64,000 bases of DNA from Lysobacterales bacterium (GTDB lineage Bacteria > Pseudomonadota > Gammaproteobacteria > Xanthomonadales > Xanthomonadaceae): the NCBI GenBank assembly GCA_014946745.1, contig JADCRD010000001.1, positions 3,033,171 through 3,097,170 on the forward strand, written 5' to 3'. The notes below the pieces were generated by a model that searched no databases, was not told the origin of the DNA, and saw only the letters and a program-made list of their open reading frames with translations. Position numbers and translations under genes: made by a program. Shown piece after piece: positions 28,989-38,391 of the stretch (positions are counted from its first letter, which is position 1; every line of letters starts with the position of its first letter).

Positions 28989-30900
28989 GAGCTGGGATTG
29001 GGGATTCGGGATTGGGGATTGGTTGGCGCGCCTGAGTCCGCGGGGAAGCCCACGCTTCGTTCTCAAGGGTTCGGAGCGCGCCTTGAGCGATCTACGCAAT
29101 CCCCCCATCGAAGCCACGCTCCGCCCCCCTCTCCCCGTGGGAGAGGGGTCGGGGGAGAGGGTCCGGGCGGAACACATGCCTCCAACCCGCGACACCCCTG
29201 CTCTTGCGAATCCCGAATCCCCAATCCCCAATCCCAGCTCCGAGGCCATGCGGGTCCGCGCGGAGCGCCCCCTCCAACCCACCGAGGCTCAGTCTCCCCT
29301 TTCCCCTTGTGGGAGAGGGGCCGGGGGAGAGGGGGCAAACTTGTCGCGAGACTGCCCCCTCCCCCCAACCCCTCTCCCACAAGGGGAGAGGGGCTCAGAA
29401 GCACGAGCACCGAGGATCGGATCGAGTGGCTCGAGTGCGGCTGCCGCGCCGCTCTACCCACTTTTCCTCAACCTTGCTGACCGCCCCATCCTCGTCGTCG
29501 GCGGCGGCGAAGTCGCCGCGCGCAAGGTGCTGCCCCTGCTCGAGTGCGGCGCCGAGGTGCGCGTCGGCGCGCCCGTACTCAACGCGGCCCTGCAGAAGCT
29601 CAAGGCCGAGGGCCGCATCCATCACCTCGAAGGCGAATTCCAACCGCACTGGCTCGATGAGGTATTCCTCGCCATCGCCGCCACCGACGAGGTCGACGTC
29701 AACCGCGCCGTTGCCGAGGAAGGCGCCGCGCGCAAGCTTTGGGTCAACGTCGTCGACGACACCGAACTCACCCGCGTGCAGGTGCCCGCCGTGGTGCGTC
29801 GCGGTCCGTTGACCGTCGCCATCAGCAGCGGCGGTGCGGCACCCGTGCTGGCGCGCCAGCTGCGCGAGAAGATCGAACAGTCGGTGGACGAGAGCTTCGG
29901 CCAGCTGGCCGAGCTGTTGCGCATCCACCGCGCACGCCTGCGCGCACGCTTCCCGCACGTGCCCAGCCGCCGCAAGTTCATGGAGACCCTGTGGCCCGGC
30001 GAGGTCGGCGAGCTGCTGCGCGCCGCGCGCTTCGATGCCGCACGCGCCCGCCTGATCGAACTGATCGAAGCCGGCGAACCCGAAGGCTCAAGAGAAGGCT
30101 TCGTCAGCCTGGTCGGCGCCGGCCCCGGCGACCCCGGCCTGCTCACGCTCAAGGGCCAGCGCCGCCTGCAGGAGGCCGACGTGATCCTGCACGACCGCCT
30201 GGTCAGCCGCGCCGTGCTCGAACTCGCGCGCCGCGACGCCCAGTTCATCGAAGTCGCCAAGGAAGCCGGCACCCACCACACCACCCAGGAAGGCATCCAC
30301 GCGCTGCTGCTCGAACACGCGCGGCAAGGCAAGCGCGTGGTGCGGCTGAAAGGCGGCGACCCCTTCATCTTCGGCCGCGGCGGCGAAGAGCTCGAACACC
30401 TGCGCGCGCACGGCATCGCCTACGAGGTCGTGCCCGGCATCACCGCCGCACTCGCCTGCGCCGCACACGCCGGCATCCCGCTCACCCATCGCGACCACGC
30501 CCAATCCGTTCGCTTCGTCACCGCCCACTGCCGCAACTCGATCGATGCGCTCGACTGGCGCGCGCTGGCGCAGGAGAAGCAGACCCTGGCCGTCTACATG
30601 GGCGTCAGCGGCTTGGACACCCTGCGCGAACGCCTGCTCGCCCACGGCCGCGCCGCGAATACCCCGGCCGCGCTGATCGAAAACGGCAGCCGCGCCGAGC
30701 AGCGGGTGATCCACTGCACGCTCGCCAGCCTGCCGGAGACGGCAAAGCGCGAAGCGGTGAAGTCGCCGGCGCTGCTGATCCTCGGCGAGGTGGCGGCCCT
30801 AGGGCGGACGCTGGCGTGGTTCGGCGCGGATGCCGTCGATGCAAAGGCTGCATCGACAGCGCCGGCGCGGGTGCCGCTGTGCCTCGACCTGCGGGCGTAA
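28981..30900 (+). CDS. cysG: Siroheme synthase with repeat-derived N-terminal extension (start uncertain)
   Basis: A trifunctional enzyme making siroheme for CysI. The recognisable protein begins near [18 protein letters not shown] (codon near 29452), with the NAD-binding precorrin-2 dehydrogenase/ferrochelatase half. It continues with the uroporphyrinogen-III methyltransferase half ([35 protein letters not shown]). This core of about 480 residues is close to the usual 457. No ATG, GTG or TTG lies in frame between 29344 and 29452. Possible starts are ATG 28981 (overlaps the cysH stop; GGGAG upstream), ATG 29248 and TTG 29341 (purine-rich upstream). The first gives 639 residues, with about 157 encoded by intergenic-type repeats. 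Function is sure; the start is not. Confidence 0.9.
   Translation: MSRSWDWGFGIGDWLARLSPRGSPRFVLKGSERALSDLRNPPIEATLRPPLPVGEGSGERVRAEHMPPTRDTPALANPESPIPNPSSEAMRVRAERPLQPTEAQSPLSPCGRGAGGEGANLSRDCPLPPTPLPQGERGSEARAPRIGSSGSSAAAAPLYPLFLNLADRPILVVGGGEVAARKVLPLLECGAEVRVGAPVLNAALQKLKAEGRIHHLEGEFQPHWLDEVFLAIAATDEVDVNRAVAEEGAARKLWVNVVDDTELTRVQVPAVVRRGPLTVAISSGGAAPVLARQLREKIEQSVDESFGQLAELLRIHRARLRARFPHVPSRRKFMETLWPGEVGELLRAARFDAARARLIELIEAGEPEGSREGFVSLVGAGPGDPGLLTLKGQRRLQEADVILHDRLVSRAVLELARRDAQFIEVAKEAGTHHTTQEGIHALLLEHARQGKRVVRLKGGDPFIFGRGGEELEHLRAHGIAYEVVPGITAALACAAHAGIPLTHRDHAQSVRFVTAHCRNSIDALDWRALAQEKQTLAVYMGVSGLDTLRERLLAHGRAANTPAALIENGSRAEQRVIHCTLASLPETAKREAVKSPALLILGEVAALGRTLAWFGADAVDAKAASTAPARVPLCLDLRA
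28989..29400. repeat. Repeat island in the 5' part of cysG
   Basis: Forward GGGATTGGGGATTCGGG-type units at 28989-29017 and an inverted run (GAATCCCGAATCCCC type) at 29209-29237 bracket a block. Inside and after it are CTCTCCC/GGGAGAGG palindromes at about 29128-29162, 29295-29330 and 29353-29395. The last carries CTCTCCCACAAGGGGAGAGG, a hairpin. All lie in frame with cysG with no stop codon. They resemble dispersed intergenic repeats, not coding sequence. Confidence 0.8.
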
Positions 30901-31310
30901 GGTCGCTGCTGCGGCAGCCGCCGCTCTCCCTCTCCCGCTTGCGGGGCGACAGGCGACGCGTCGCGCGACGAGAGCCCGTCAGGAATCGCGCCTCGCGGAC
31001 TCGCGCCCCGCGCCTTTCCCGACCGGGGTTGCCGCGGGCGACTGCGACGACAGCCGCCGGACCGGCGGTTCGTCGGGCTCTAGCATGGGGCCCAACAACC
31101 TGCGCTGCCCACCTGGACATGCGCGCGCTGATCGACCGGCGCGCAGAAGCGGCGCAGGGCCTGCGCGTCCGGCCTCGATTGCACGGGTGGGCTCAAGCGG
31201 CCCGAAAGGCACGTTTCCTTGACCAAGGTGAGGGGCGTTCCTGACGTCGCTGCAAAGCTGGCTGGTCGCAAGCCCCTTCCGGTAACGTACCTGCGCCCCG
31301 GAGGAACCCC
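30901..31310. other. Intergenic region before the second sigma/kinase module
   Basis: These 410 bases hold no convincing gene. A CTCTCCCTCTCCCGCTTGCGG stretch near 30925 resembles half of the palindromes in cysG. A TAACGT hexamer at 31280-31285 could be the -10 box for the TTG-started sigma gene. No -35 box or operator stands out. Confidence 0.4.
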
Positions 31311-31856
31311 TTGGAACACCCCGCCGCCATCACTGCCCTGCTGCATGCCTGGCGCGCCGGCGCGGCGGATGCAGCACCCCGCTTGAATGCGCACATCTAC
31401 GATCGCCTGAAGCAGATGGCGCGGCAGCGCTTCCAGGGCGCCGACGTGGTGCTGAGCCCGACCGTGCTGGTGCACGAGGCAGTGGCGCAGATGCTCGGTG
31501 CGGAGGTCGACTGGGATTCGCGCGCGCATTTTTTCGCACTCGCCGCACTGCAGATGCGCACCGTGCTGGTCGACCATGCGCGCCGCGCCGCGGCCGCCAA
31601 GCGCGGCGCGGATGCGGTGGCGGTGACGCTTGACCCGGAGCACGCGGCGATCGACGACGGTGTTGGCGTGATTGAAGTGCATGAGGCGCTGGAGCGGCTG
31701 GCTGTCGAGGACGCGCGTGCCGCGCGCGCGCTCGAGCTGACCTACTTCGGAGGGCTCGACGCGCGCCAGGTCGGTGAGGTGCTGGGGGTGTCGGTGGCCA
31801 CGGTCGAGCGCGACCTGAAGTTCGGCCGCGCCTGGCTGCGCGAGGCGATGTCATGA
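31311..31856 (+). CDS. ECF-type RNA polymerase sigma factor (kinase-associated), copy 2
   Basis: A 181-residue sigma factor of the same PF07638-like group as the one at 13755. Region 2 is seen at LSPTVLVHEAVAQML and FFALAALQMRTVLVDHARRAAAAKRG, and region 4 at TYFGGLDARQVGEVLGVSVATVERDLKFGRAWL. The start is TTG at 31311, supported by GGAGG seven bases upstream; no ATG fits. It overlaps the kinase gene by ATGA. No anti-sigma gene is adjacent. Confidence 0.88.
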   Translation: MEHPAAITALLHAWRAGAADAAPRLNAHIYDRLKQMARQRFQGADVVLSPTVLVHEAVAQMLGAEVDWDSRAHFFALAALQMRTVLVDHARRAAAAKRGADAVAVTLDPEHAAIDDGVGVIEVHEALERLAVEDARAARALELTYFGGLDARQVGEVLGVSVATVERDLKFGRAWLREAMS

Positions 31857-34681
31857 GTTCGCCGGTTGGACTGCGGGCGCTGTTCGAGCGCGCGCAGGGG
31901 CTGACGCTGGCGCAGCGCGAGGCCCTGTATCGCGCTGAAGGCATCGATGCAGCGCTTGCCGCGCGGGCGGAGGCGCTGCTGGCTGCCGCCACCGATCCCG
32001 ATGCCAATGCAAGCATGGACGAAGACGCGATCGCCCAGCGCGTGCGCGGCGCCGCCGCGGCTGCACTGCGCGGCGCCCTGCCCGAGCGGATCGGCCCCTG
32101 GCGCGTGCTCGGTCTGGTCGGCGAGGGCGGGATGGGCGTGGTGCTGCTGGGCGAGCGCGACGACGGCGAATACGACCGCCGCGTCGCACTCAAGCTGGTG
32201 CGCGGCTACGTGTCGGAGCGCGTGCGCGAGCGCTTCCGCCGCGAGCGCCAGCTGCTGGCGGCGCTGGAACATCCGCACATCGCCGGGCTGATCGACGGCG
32301 GCACCACCGAGGCCGGCGAGCCCTGGCTGGCCATGCCCTTCGTCGAGGGGAAGCAGCTGCGCGAGTGGCTGCGCGGCGAGCGGCCGCCTTCCCTGCGCGA
32401 GCGACTGACGCTGTTCGCCACGCTGTGCCGCGCGGTACATCACGCGCATCAGCGCTTGATCGTGCATCGGGATCTGAAGCCCTCGAACGTGATGGTGCGG
32501 ACCGACGGCAGCCCGGTGCTGCTGGACTTCGGCATCGCCAAGCTGATCGACGACACCGAGGGCGGCGAGACCCAGACCCGCGCGCTGACCCCGCGCTATG
32601 CCAGCCCAGAGCAGCTGCTGGGCCTGCCGGTCACCACCGCCACCGATGTCTACGGGCTCGGCCTGCTGCTGTACGAAATGCTGGCGGGCGAGGTGCCCGA
32701 ACGCGGCGAAGGCGTGCGCGCCGCCAGCACCGAGCTGCCGGCGGCTTCGGCCGCCGCGCTGTCGAACGCTGCCGGGCCGTGGCGCGCCGATGCGCCGCGC
32801 CTGCGCGGCGATCTGGATCGCATCGTCCATCGCGCGGTGCGCACCGACCCGTCCGCGCGTTACCCCTCGGCGCTGGCGCTGGCCGAAGACATCGACGCCT
32901 GGCTGGAAGGCCGGCCGGTGCAGGCGGCGGGCCGGCATCGCCTGTATCTGCTGCGTCGCTTCATCGGCCGCCACCGGCTCGGCGTGGCGGCGGTCGCGGT
33001 GGCCGTGCTCGCCGTGGGAAGCATGTCGCTGCAGTGGAAGCTGCAGCGCGACCGCGCCCTTGAAGCGGAGGCTGCCGCGCGCCGCGAAGCCGCCGCAGCA
33101 CAGGGCGTAACCGAGTTTCTCGAAGGTCTGTTCGACGAGCTGGACCCCGGCCTGCACGGCGGCCGCGAACTGTCCGCGCGGGCGCTGCTCGCCTTGGGCC
33201 GCGAGCGCATACCCGCAGCGGACACGGCGGGCGTCGAGCTGCGCGCACGGCTGCAGTCGAGCATCGGCCGCATCTACGCCCACGCCGGTGAAACCGACAC
33301 CGCGATCGCCCTGCTCAGCGAGGCCGATGGGGTGCTCCAGCGCAGCGCCGATGCACCCACGAGAATGGCCGCGCGCAAGGCGCTGGCGAACGCCCTGAAC
33401 GTCGCCGGCCGTCACGCCGAAGCCAATCCGCTGGCGGTGGCGCTGGCCGAAGATGCGCTGGCGCAGGACCCGCCCGACCGCATGATGGCCGCGCATGCCG
33501 GCACCGAGATCGGCATCTCGGCCGAACAGCTCGGGCGCCGCGACGAGGCCATGGCCGCGTTCGCGCGCTCCGAGGTGCTGTTCACCGCCGAGGATGCGCA
33601 GGGCGAGCTGGGCTCGATGATCCACAACCGCGCCTGGCTGCTGGAGCGCTCGGGCGACTACATCGCCGCACTGGCCGGCTACGAGGACGCGGTGGCGCGC
33701 AAGATCGCGGTCTTCGGCCCCGAACACCCGCAGGTCGAGCCGAGCCAGTACGGCCGCGCCAAAATGCTTTCGCTGCTCGGGCGCTACCGCGAGGCGGCGG
33801 ACGTGATGCTGCAGACCCTGCCGATCGTCGAGAAGGTGAGCGGGGAGCGTTCCGCTCCGATGAGCTTCACCCTGTCGATGCTGGGCTCGATCCATCTCGA
33901 CCTCGGCGAGTACGCGCAAGCCGAGGCCTTCTACCGCCGCGGGCTGGCGGTCGATCGCGCCATGGCCGGCGCCGAGCCCTCCTCCGCCGTGGCGAGCGGG
34001 CTCAACAGCCTGGCCGCCGTGCTCGACGAGCGCGGCGAGGTCGACGCCGCCGAGGCCCTGTTCCAGGAATCGCTGGCCCTGCGCCGCGCGATCAACCCGA
34101 CAGGCCACGCCAGCATCGCCGCGCCGCTGCAGAACCTTGCGCGTCAGGCGCTCGACAGCGGTCGGCTGGCGCCGGCCGCCGCTTACTGCACCGAAGCGCT
34201 GACGATCCGCACGGCAGCGCTTGGAGAGGCGCATCCGCAGACCCTTGCATCGCGACTGCTCTGCGCCAGCATCGATGCGCGCGCCGGCCGCATCGAGGCC
34301 GCCACCGCCGCCATCGACGCCGTGCGCGACGCGATGGCGGAACTGCCCGAGCCGCCGAAGCCGCAGCGTCTCGCCCTGCTGCAGGCGCAGGCCGCGCTGG
34401 CAGAAGCGCGGGGTGACAGCGAGGCCCGCCTGCAGCTGCGTCGGCAGGCACTTGCACTGGTCGAGTCACTGCACGCCGAGGGGCACCCGCGTCGCGCTCG
34501 CGCCCAGCTGGCGCTGGCCGAAGCTGAGGCCGCCGCGGGCGACCTCGGTTCCGCCCGCGCGCGGCTCGCCGAAGCGACGCCGCTACTGCGCGCCGCCCTG
34601 CACCCGCGCAGCCCGGCGCTGGCCCAGCTCACCGCACTGTCGGCCCGGCTTGCATCGCCCCAACCCGGCAACGCGCCCTGA
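31853..34681 (+). CDS. Transmembrane Ser/Thr protein kinase with TPR-like C-terminal half, copy 2
   Basis: A 942-residue Hanks-type kinase, nearly the same length and layout as the copy at 14333. It has a helical N-terminus (1-75), kinase domain (about 80-350) with GEGGMG, lysine in VALKLVRG, HRDLKPSN (D207), DFGIAKL and YASPEQ, a membrane helix at about 375-395 (VAVAVLAVGSMSL) and TPR-like repeats to the end (for example AEAFYRRGLAVDRAM). It is translationally coupled to its sigma factor. The pair likely forms a sensing unit in which the periplasmic repeats modulate the kinase; this is inferred from the family. Confidence 0.93.
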   Translation: MSSPVGLRALFERAQGLTLAQREALYRAEGIDAALAARAEALLAAATDPDANASMDEDAIAQRVRGAAAAALRGALPERIGPWRVLGLVGEGGMGVVLLGERDDGEYDRRVALKLVRGYVSERVRERFRRERQLLAALEHPHIAGLIDGGTTEAGEPWLAMPFVEGKQLREWLRGERPPSLRERLTLFATLCRAVHHAHQRLIVHRDLKPSNVMVRTDGSPVLLDFGIAKLIDDTEGGETQTRALTPRYASPEQLLGLPVTTATDVYGLGLLLYEMLAGEVPERGEGVRAASTELPAASAAALSNAAGPWRADAPRLRGDLDRIVHRAVRTDPSARYPSALALAEDIDAWLEGRPVQAAGRHRLYLLRRFIGRHRLGVAAVAVAVLAVGSMSLQWKLQRDRALEAEAAARREAAAAQGVTEFLEGLFDELDPGLHGGRELSARALLALGRERIPAADTAGVELRARLQSSIGRIYAHAGETDTAIALLSEADGVLQRSADAPTRMAARKALANALNVAGRHAEANPLAVALAEDALAQDPPDRMMAAHAGTEIGISAEQLGRRDEAMAAFARSEVLFTAEDAQGELGSMIHNRAWLLERSGDYIAALAGYEDAVARKIAVFGPEHPQVEPSQYGRAKMLSLLGRYREAADVMLQTLPIVEKVSGERSAPMSFTLSMLGSIHLDLGEYAQAEAFYRRGLAVDRAMAGAEPSSAVASGLNSLAAVLDERGEVDAAEALFQESLALRRAINPTGHASIAAPLQNLARQALDSGRLAPAAAYCTEALTIRTAALGEAHPQTLASRLLCASIDARAGRIEAATAAIDAVRDAMAELPEPPKPQRLALLQAQAALAEARGDSEARLQLRRQALALVESLHAEGHPRRARAQLALAEAEAAAGDLGSARARLAEATPLLRAALHPRSPALAQLTALSARLASPQPGNAP

Positions 34682-34692
34682 CCCTGCGCTGC

Positions 34693-34715
34693 GCCCGCCC
34701 CTCGACGGGGCGGGC
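34693..34715. terminator. Hairpin between convergent kinase and secreted-protein genes
   Basis: GCCCGCCCC (34693-34701) and GGGGCGGGC (34707-34715) form a 9-base perfect stem with loop TCGAC, 11 bases after the kinase stop. There is no U-run. It can serve both convergent transcripts. Confidence 0.6.
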
Positions 34716-34770
34716 CGCATGCATATGGCAGTGTTCGCGAAGTGATGGCTCCCGGCTGTTGGCGCTCCGA

Positions 34771-37700
34771 TCAAGGCGCCGCCGCCTCGAAGCCGCTGGC
34801 GAAGATCGCGTTCGGCCGCGCCGGGAAGCAGTTGGACGCCGGCGGCGCGCCACCGATCCGGCTCCAGCCCAGCCCGCGCACGACGTAATCGACCACCGTG
34901 TAGCGGTGCGTGTAGCCGACGTTGCTGCGATCCGTCACCGCGTAAGAGTAGGGCTGCGGCCGGTAATCGCAGTTGCTGGCGCTGGGGTTGCTGATGCTGC
35001 GCATGGCGCCGGCGTACTGCAGGGACTGACCCCAGTACATCGTGGTCGACTGCTCCTCGGTCGCGCCGCTGGCGAATTCGTAGGCCACGCCGGCGATCGC
35101 ACCGACCACCAGCCCGAGCTCGGCTTCGATCTCCGCGCCGACCCGCGCCGAATGCGAGAGCGAGGTCGTGCTGCCGACGAGGTTGCTCGAGGCCTGCTCC
35201 AGCGCCCACGCATTGGTGCCGGTGCCCGCGAACGAGACCAGCTCCCAGATGCCGGCGCTGCGCACGCCGGCATGCAGCGAGGGCGAGACGCCGCAGCGCG
35301 GGTCCTCGCGGTTGGCGACGCCCGTCCACAGCAGGTCGCCGCGCATCTGGATCGTGCGCCAGCGATTGGGCACGGAGACCGTGTCCGCGACCACGGCGAG
35401 GAAGGTACCGTCATGGGCAACGGGGTCGCAGACCGCGTCGGGATAGTCCACCGGCTCGCGGTGCACGTCGCCGAACACCTGCACCTCGGCGATCTCCAGC
35501 GCATCCTGGCCGCCGCCGCCAAGGGATTGGATGCGCACGAAGCGCCCGCGCAGCGGGGCGCCGGTCGCGGGGTCGCGTGTCCAGACGTTCCAGCGGTCGA
35601 CGCCGTTGCCGGTACCCGGATCGGGCGTGAAGTTGGCCATGCCGGTGGGCACCGCATCGCCAAGAATCGGCGTTTCGGAAACGTAGATGCGCACGTCGCG
35701 GAAGGTGTTCACGCCCAGAAGGTTGGTCAGCCTGCGACTCGGCCAGACGCGGATGTTGCTGATGTCGCGCACCTCACCCAGATCGATCTGGGCATACGGA
35801 AACGTCTCACCGAAGATGCGCGAGTTCCAGCCGGACGAGAAATCGCCGTCGGTGATCGCCGTCGGTACGTTCGGCTGCTGCAGCTGCGCCGGCGGCCGCG
35901 TCGAGGTCGGCCGGAACAGCGCGAGGTTGGCCCAGTCGGGGTGCAGGGGCTTCCACTGGGCCGGGGTGGCGCCACCGCCGGGGGCGCCCGCGGTTGCGGT
36001 GTCCCAGGTCTCCAGGTCCAAGGCCACCATGGTGCGCGGATTGCTCCCGCCGTCGCCGGTACGGACGATCTCGCAGGCGCGCAGGGTGCTGGCAGGCAGC
36101 GCCTGGCCGCCGCGCAGGACCTCGTAGGAGTAGCAGTCGAACAGGTTCTCCTCGACCACCACCAGGCCTTCGCCCACCGACTGCGACTGTGACTCGGTCA
36201 GGGTGGTGGTCTGCTCGCTGCCGCGCAGCTCGGTGCGGCTGCTCTGCCAGTTGCCGCCGGCCTTGACCTTGGCGGAGAACTTGAAGCCGAGCGTCTCGCT
36301 GCCCACCTGCGCGCCGAAGTAGCCGGACACATCGTGCGAACTGAAGGTGCCGAAACGCTGCTCGACGGTGGCACCGGCACTGGTGGTGCGGCCGATCGTG
36401 GCCAGGGCCTCCGACGCGCCGCCCTGCAGCCGCTCCCAGTAGGGCGGCAGCTTGACCACGCTGCGCACCAGCGGTTCGCGCACCCGGCGACAGGTCGCGC
36501 TGACCGTCGCCACGGTCGAGTCCTGGTCGATGTCGGCAAGGCGCAGCTCGATGTTGCCGGTGGCCGCGAAGCTGGTCGGGAAGTCGTAGCTCGCGCGCAG
36601 ACTGAAGCTCGCGGTGTCAGCCAGGGCGTCCGCGCTCGGCGGTGGGGTCATCGCCAGACGACGCAGGCGCGTGCCGAAGTTGGCCGCATCCTGGAATGCG
36701 AAGTAGACGTCGCCAATGCTGTCGCCATCGGCATCACCGATCGCCGCGCGCAGGCGACCGGTCGGATTCGCCGGCACATCGGCGACCACGCCGCGCGCAT
36801 CCGGGCCAAAGCTCACGGGCACCCCCGCGGTGCTGAAGCCGACATCCAGAAGCTCGGTGCGGATCACCGCCTGGCCGCCGCCCGTGAACGGCCGCAGGAA
36901 GGCGATCTCCTTGCCGGGCAGGCGATCGACCTCGCCCACCGCCACCGCGAAGCGCTGCCCGCTGATGTTGGGCTGGTAGTTCAATGCGGCGCCGGACAGG
37001 GTCGCTCCCTGCACGCTGTTGCCGGCGTCGCGGGTGGTGGCGTACCAGCGCAGGCGCAGGCGCGGCGGGTTCAGGCTGCCGTTCTCCGAGCTCTGGGTGC
37101 TGACCAGCACTTCGTGCGCGGCGCTGCCGCCGAAGTCGGCCACCTGCACGCTGAAGTCCTCGAGGTCGCCCGGCGCGCTGAAGGCCTCCTCGGCGTAGGA
37201 GCCGGGAAAATCGACGAAGGTCAGCTCGCCCTCGAAGGTGCCGGCGCGCAGCACGCTGTAGCCCAAGCGGGTTTCGCCGCCGGTCTGGCGTCGGGTCACC
37301 AGCATCACCTGCTCGGCGCGCTCCAGCAGCGGGTTGCCGCCGGCGATGCGCAGGGCGTCCACGCCCGAGAAGTTGGTGCCGAAGGCCGGGCTCACCGTGG
37401 CGATGTAGTTGATCAGGGTCCCCTGATCGTCATGGGCGATACCGCCACCCGGCGCAGCATCGAGCGCGACCACGCGGAAGCGGTCACTGCTGTCGATCCA
37501 GCCCAGCACGATCTGGCGGGAGCCGTTGCGGCGTCCGAGCAGATCGGCGGTGGTGACCTGCAGATCGCGCGCGGTGGTGTTGAAGGCGGTCATTCGCCAA
37601 TTGTCGATCTCGACCAGCGCATTGCCGGCGCTCGCGCTGCGGCCGAAGGTGGCGACCTGGACAAAGTCGGATCGGTAGACCACGACGATCTGCTCCTCGT

Positions 37701-38016
37701 CGCCGTCGCCGTCGATATCGGCGGCGGTGGTGACGACACGCTGCCCGGCGGCCAGGCTGCCGCTGCCGCCCAGCAGCTCGCGCTCGGGCTGTATTGGCCC
37801 GCCCGAAAGCTGATAGAGCGAAGGCGTGGTGCCGACGATGCGGGTGACCAGCACTTCCTGATCCAGACCCAACTCGATGAAGCGTCCGAAAGGGGTGGCA
37901 TCGCAGGCGATCGGCGAGCCGGTCTTGATGGTGTACGGCGCCGGCTTCGGTTCGACGCCAGCGGCCGACCCGGCGGCGGCCAGCAGCAGGGCGATGGCGC
38001 TCAACATGCGTTTCAT
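34771..38016 (-). CDS. Large secreted VCBS/discoidin-like protein with IFASGFE tail
   Basis: A 1081-residue secreted protein of unknown function. A signal peptide (MLSAIALLLAAAGSAAG) precedes an N-terminal half with FG-GAP/VCBS-like calcium loops (DIDGDGDEEQI, IGDADGDSIGDVYF). A coagulation factor 5/8 (discoidin)-like domain follows (AITDGDFSSGWNS, YAQIDLGEVRDISNIRVWPS, RFVRIQSLGGGGQDALEIAEVQVF). Before and after it lie Ser/Thr-rich alternating segments (FKFSAKVKAGGNW, LTESQSQSVGEG, SLSHSARVGAEIEAELG) reminiscent of beta-pore-forming toxins, though this is only a visual resemblance. It ends in IFASGFEAAAP. The ATG at 38016 has AAGGAG upstream and yields a good leader. Confidence 0.8.
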   Translation of the reverse strand: MKRMLSAIALLLAAAGSAAGVEPKPAPYTIKTGSPIACDATPFGRFIELGLDQEVLVTRIVGTTPSLYQLSGGPIQPERELLGGSGSLAAGQRVVTTAADIDGDGDEEQIVVVYRSDFVQVATFGRSASAGNALVEIDNWRMTAFNTTARDLQVTTADLLGRRNGSRQIVLGWIDSSDRFRVVALDAAPGGGIAHDDQGTLINYIATVSPAFGTNFSGVDALRIAGGNPLLERAEQVMLVTRRQTGGETRLGYSVLRAGTFEGELTFVDFPGSYAEEAFSAPGDLEDFSVQVADFGGSAAHEVLVSTQSSENGSLNPPRLRLRWYATTRDAGNSVQGATLSGAALNYQPNISGQRFAVAVGEVDRLPGKEIAFLRPFTGGGQAVIRTELLDVGFSTAGVPVSFGPDARGVVADVPANPTGRLRAAIGDADGDSIGDVYFAFQDAANFGTRLRRLAMTPPPSADALADTASFSLRASYDFPTSFAATGNIELRLADIDQDSTVATVSATCRRVREPLVRSVVKLPPYWERLQGGASEALATIGRTTSAGATVEQRFGTFSSHDVSGYFGAQVGSETLGFKFSAKVKAGGNWQSSRTELRGSEQTTTLTESQSQSVGEGLVVVEENLFDCYSYEVLRGGQALPASTLRACEIVRTGDGGSNPRTMVALDLETWDTATAGAPGGGATPAQWKPLHPDWANLALFRPTSTRPPAQLQQPNVPTAITDGDFSSGWNSRIFGETFPYAQIDLGEVRDISNIRVWPSRRLTNLLGVNTFRDVRIYVSETPILGDAVPTGMANFTPDPGTGNGVDRWNVWTRDPATGAPLRGRFVRIQSLGGGGQDALEIAEVQVFGDVHREPVDYPDAVCDPVAHDGTFLAVVADTVSVPNRWRTIQMRGDLLWTGVANREDPRCGVSPSLHAGVRSAGIWELVSFAGTGTNAWALEQASSNLVGSTTSLSHSARVGAEIEAELGLVVGAIAGVAYEFASGATEEQSTTMYWGQSLQYAGAMRSISNPSASNCDYRPQPYSYAVTDRSNVGYTHRYTVVDYVVRGLGWSRIGGAPPASNCFPARPNAIFASGFEAAAP

Positions 38017-38391
38017 GGCTGTACTCCTTTTCCCCAGCAGGTCGGGGTGCGGAGCAAGCAAGCGCAGCAGAGTGGCGAACTCCCTCAGAGCGATTCGTGA
38101 AACCTAGGGCGGCGCTTGGCCACGATGGTTTCAGCGAGCCCCCCTTCCGGTGAGAGCGGCGCTGCCGGCACGATGGATCGTGGCGGCAGTGGCGAATACG
38201 GGACACCGCTTGGAGCCCAGCCGGGGGCAAGGCCGATGCGTCATCTGCGATGCGCTGGACCACGCGCATCGTTCACGGGCGCAGCCAGTACAGGCCTGCG
38301 GTCTTCGCGGGATCACTGACCGACTGCGCCGCGCGGCAGGCACCCGAGCGGATGCAGATCAGGCGGCGCATCGGGGCACCGGCGTGCCGAC
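38017..38391. other. Intergenic region, no gene seen
   Basis: 375 bases between the start of the large secreted protein gene and the end of the AraC gene, both minus strand. It must carry the promoter of the secreted protein; I see no clear -10/-35 pair, hairpin or repeat. Confidence 0.4.

Noticed and set aside
29120..29400. Possible CRISPR-like array of CTCTCCC/GGGAGAGG units
   Set aside because: Units are palindromes of different length without equal spacers, and no cas genes are present; they are dispersed intergenic repeats.
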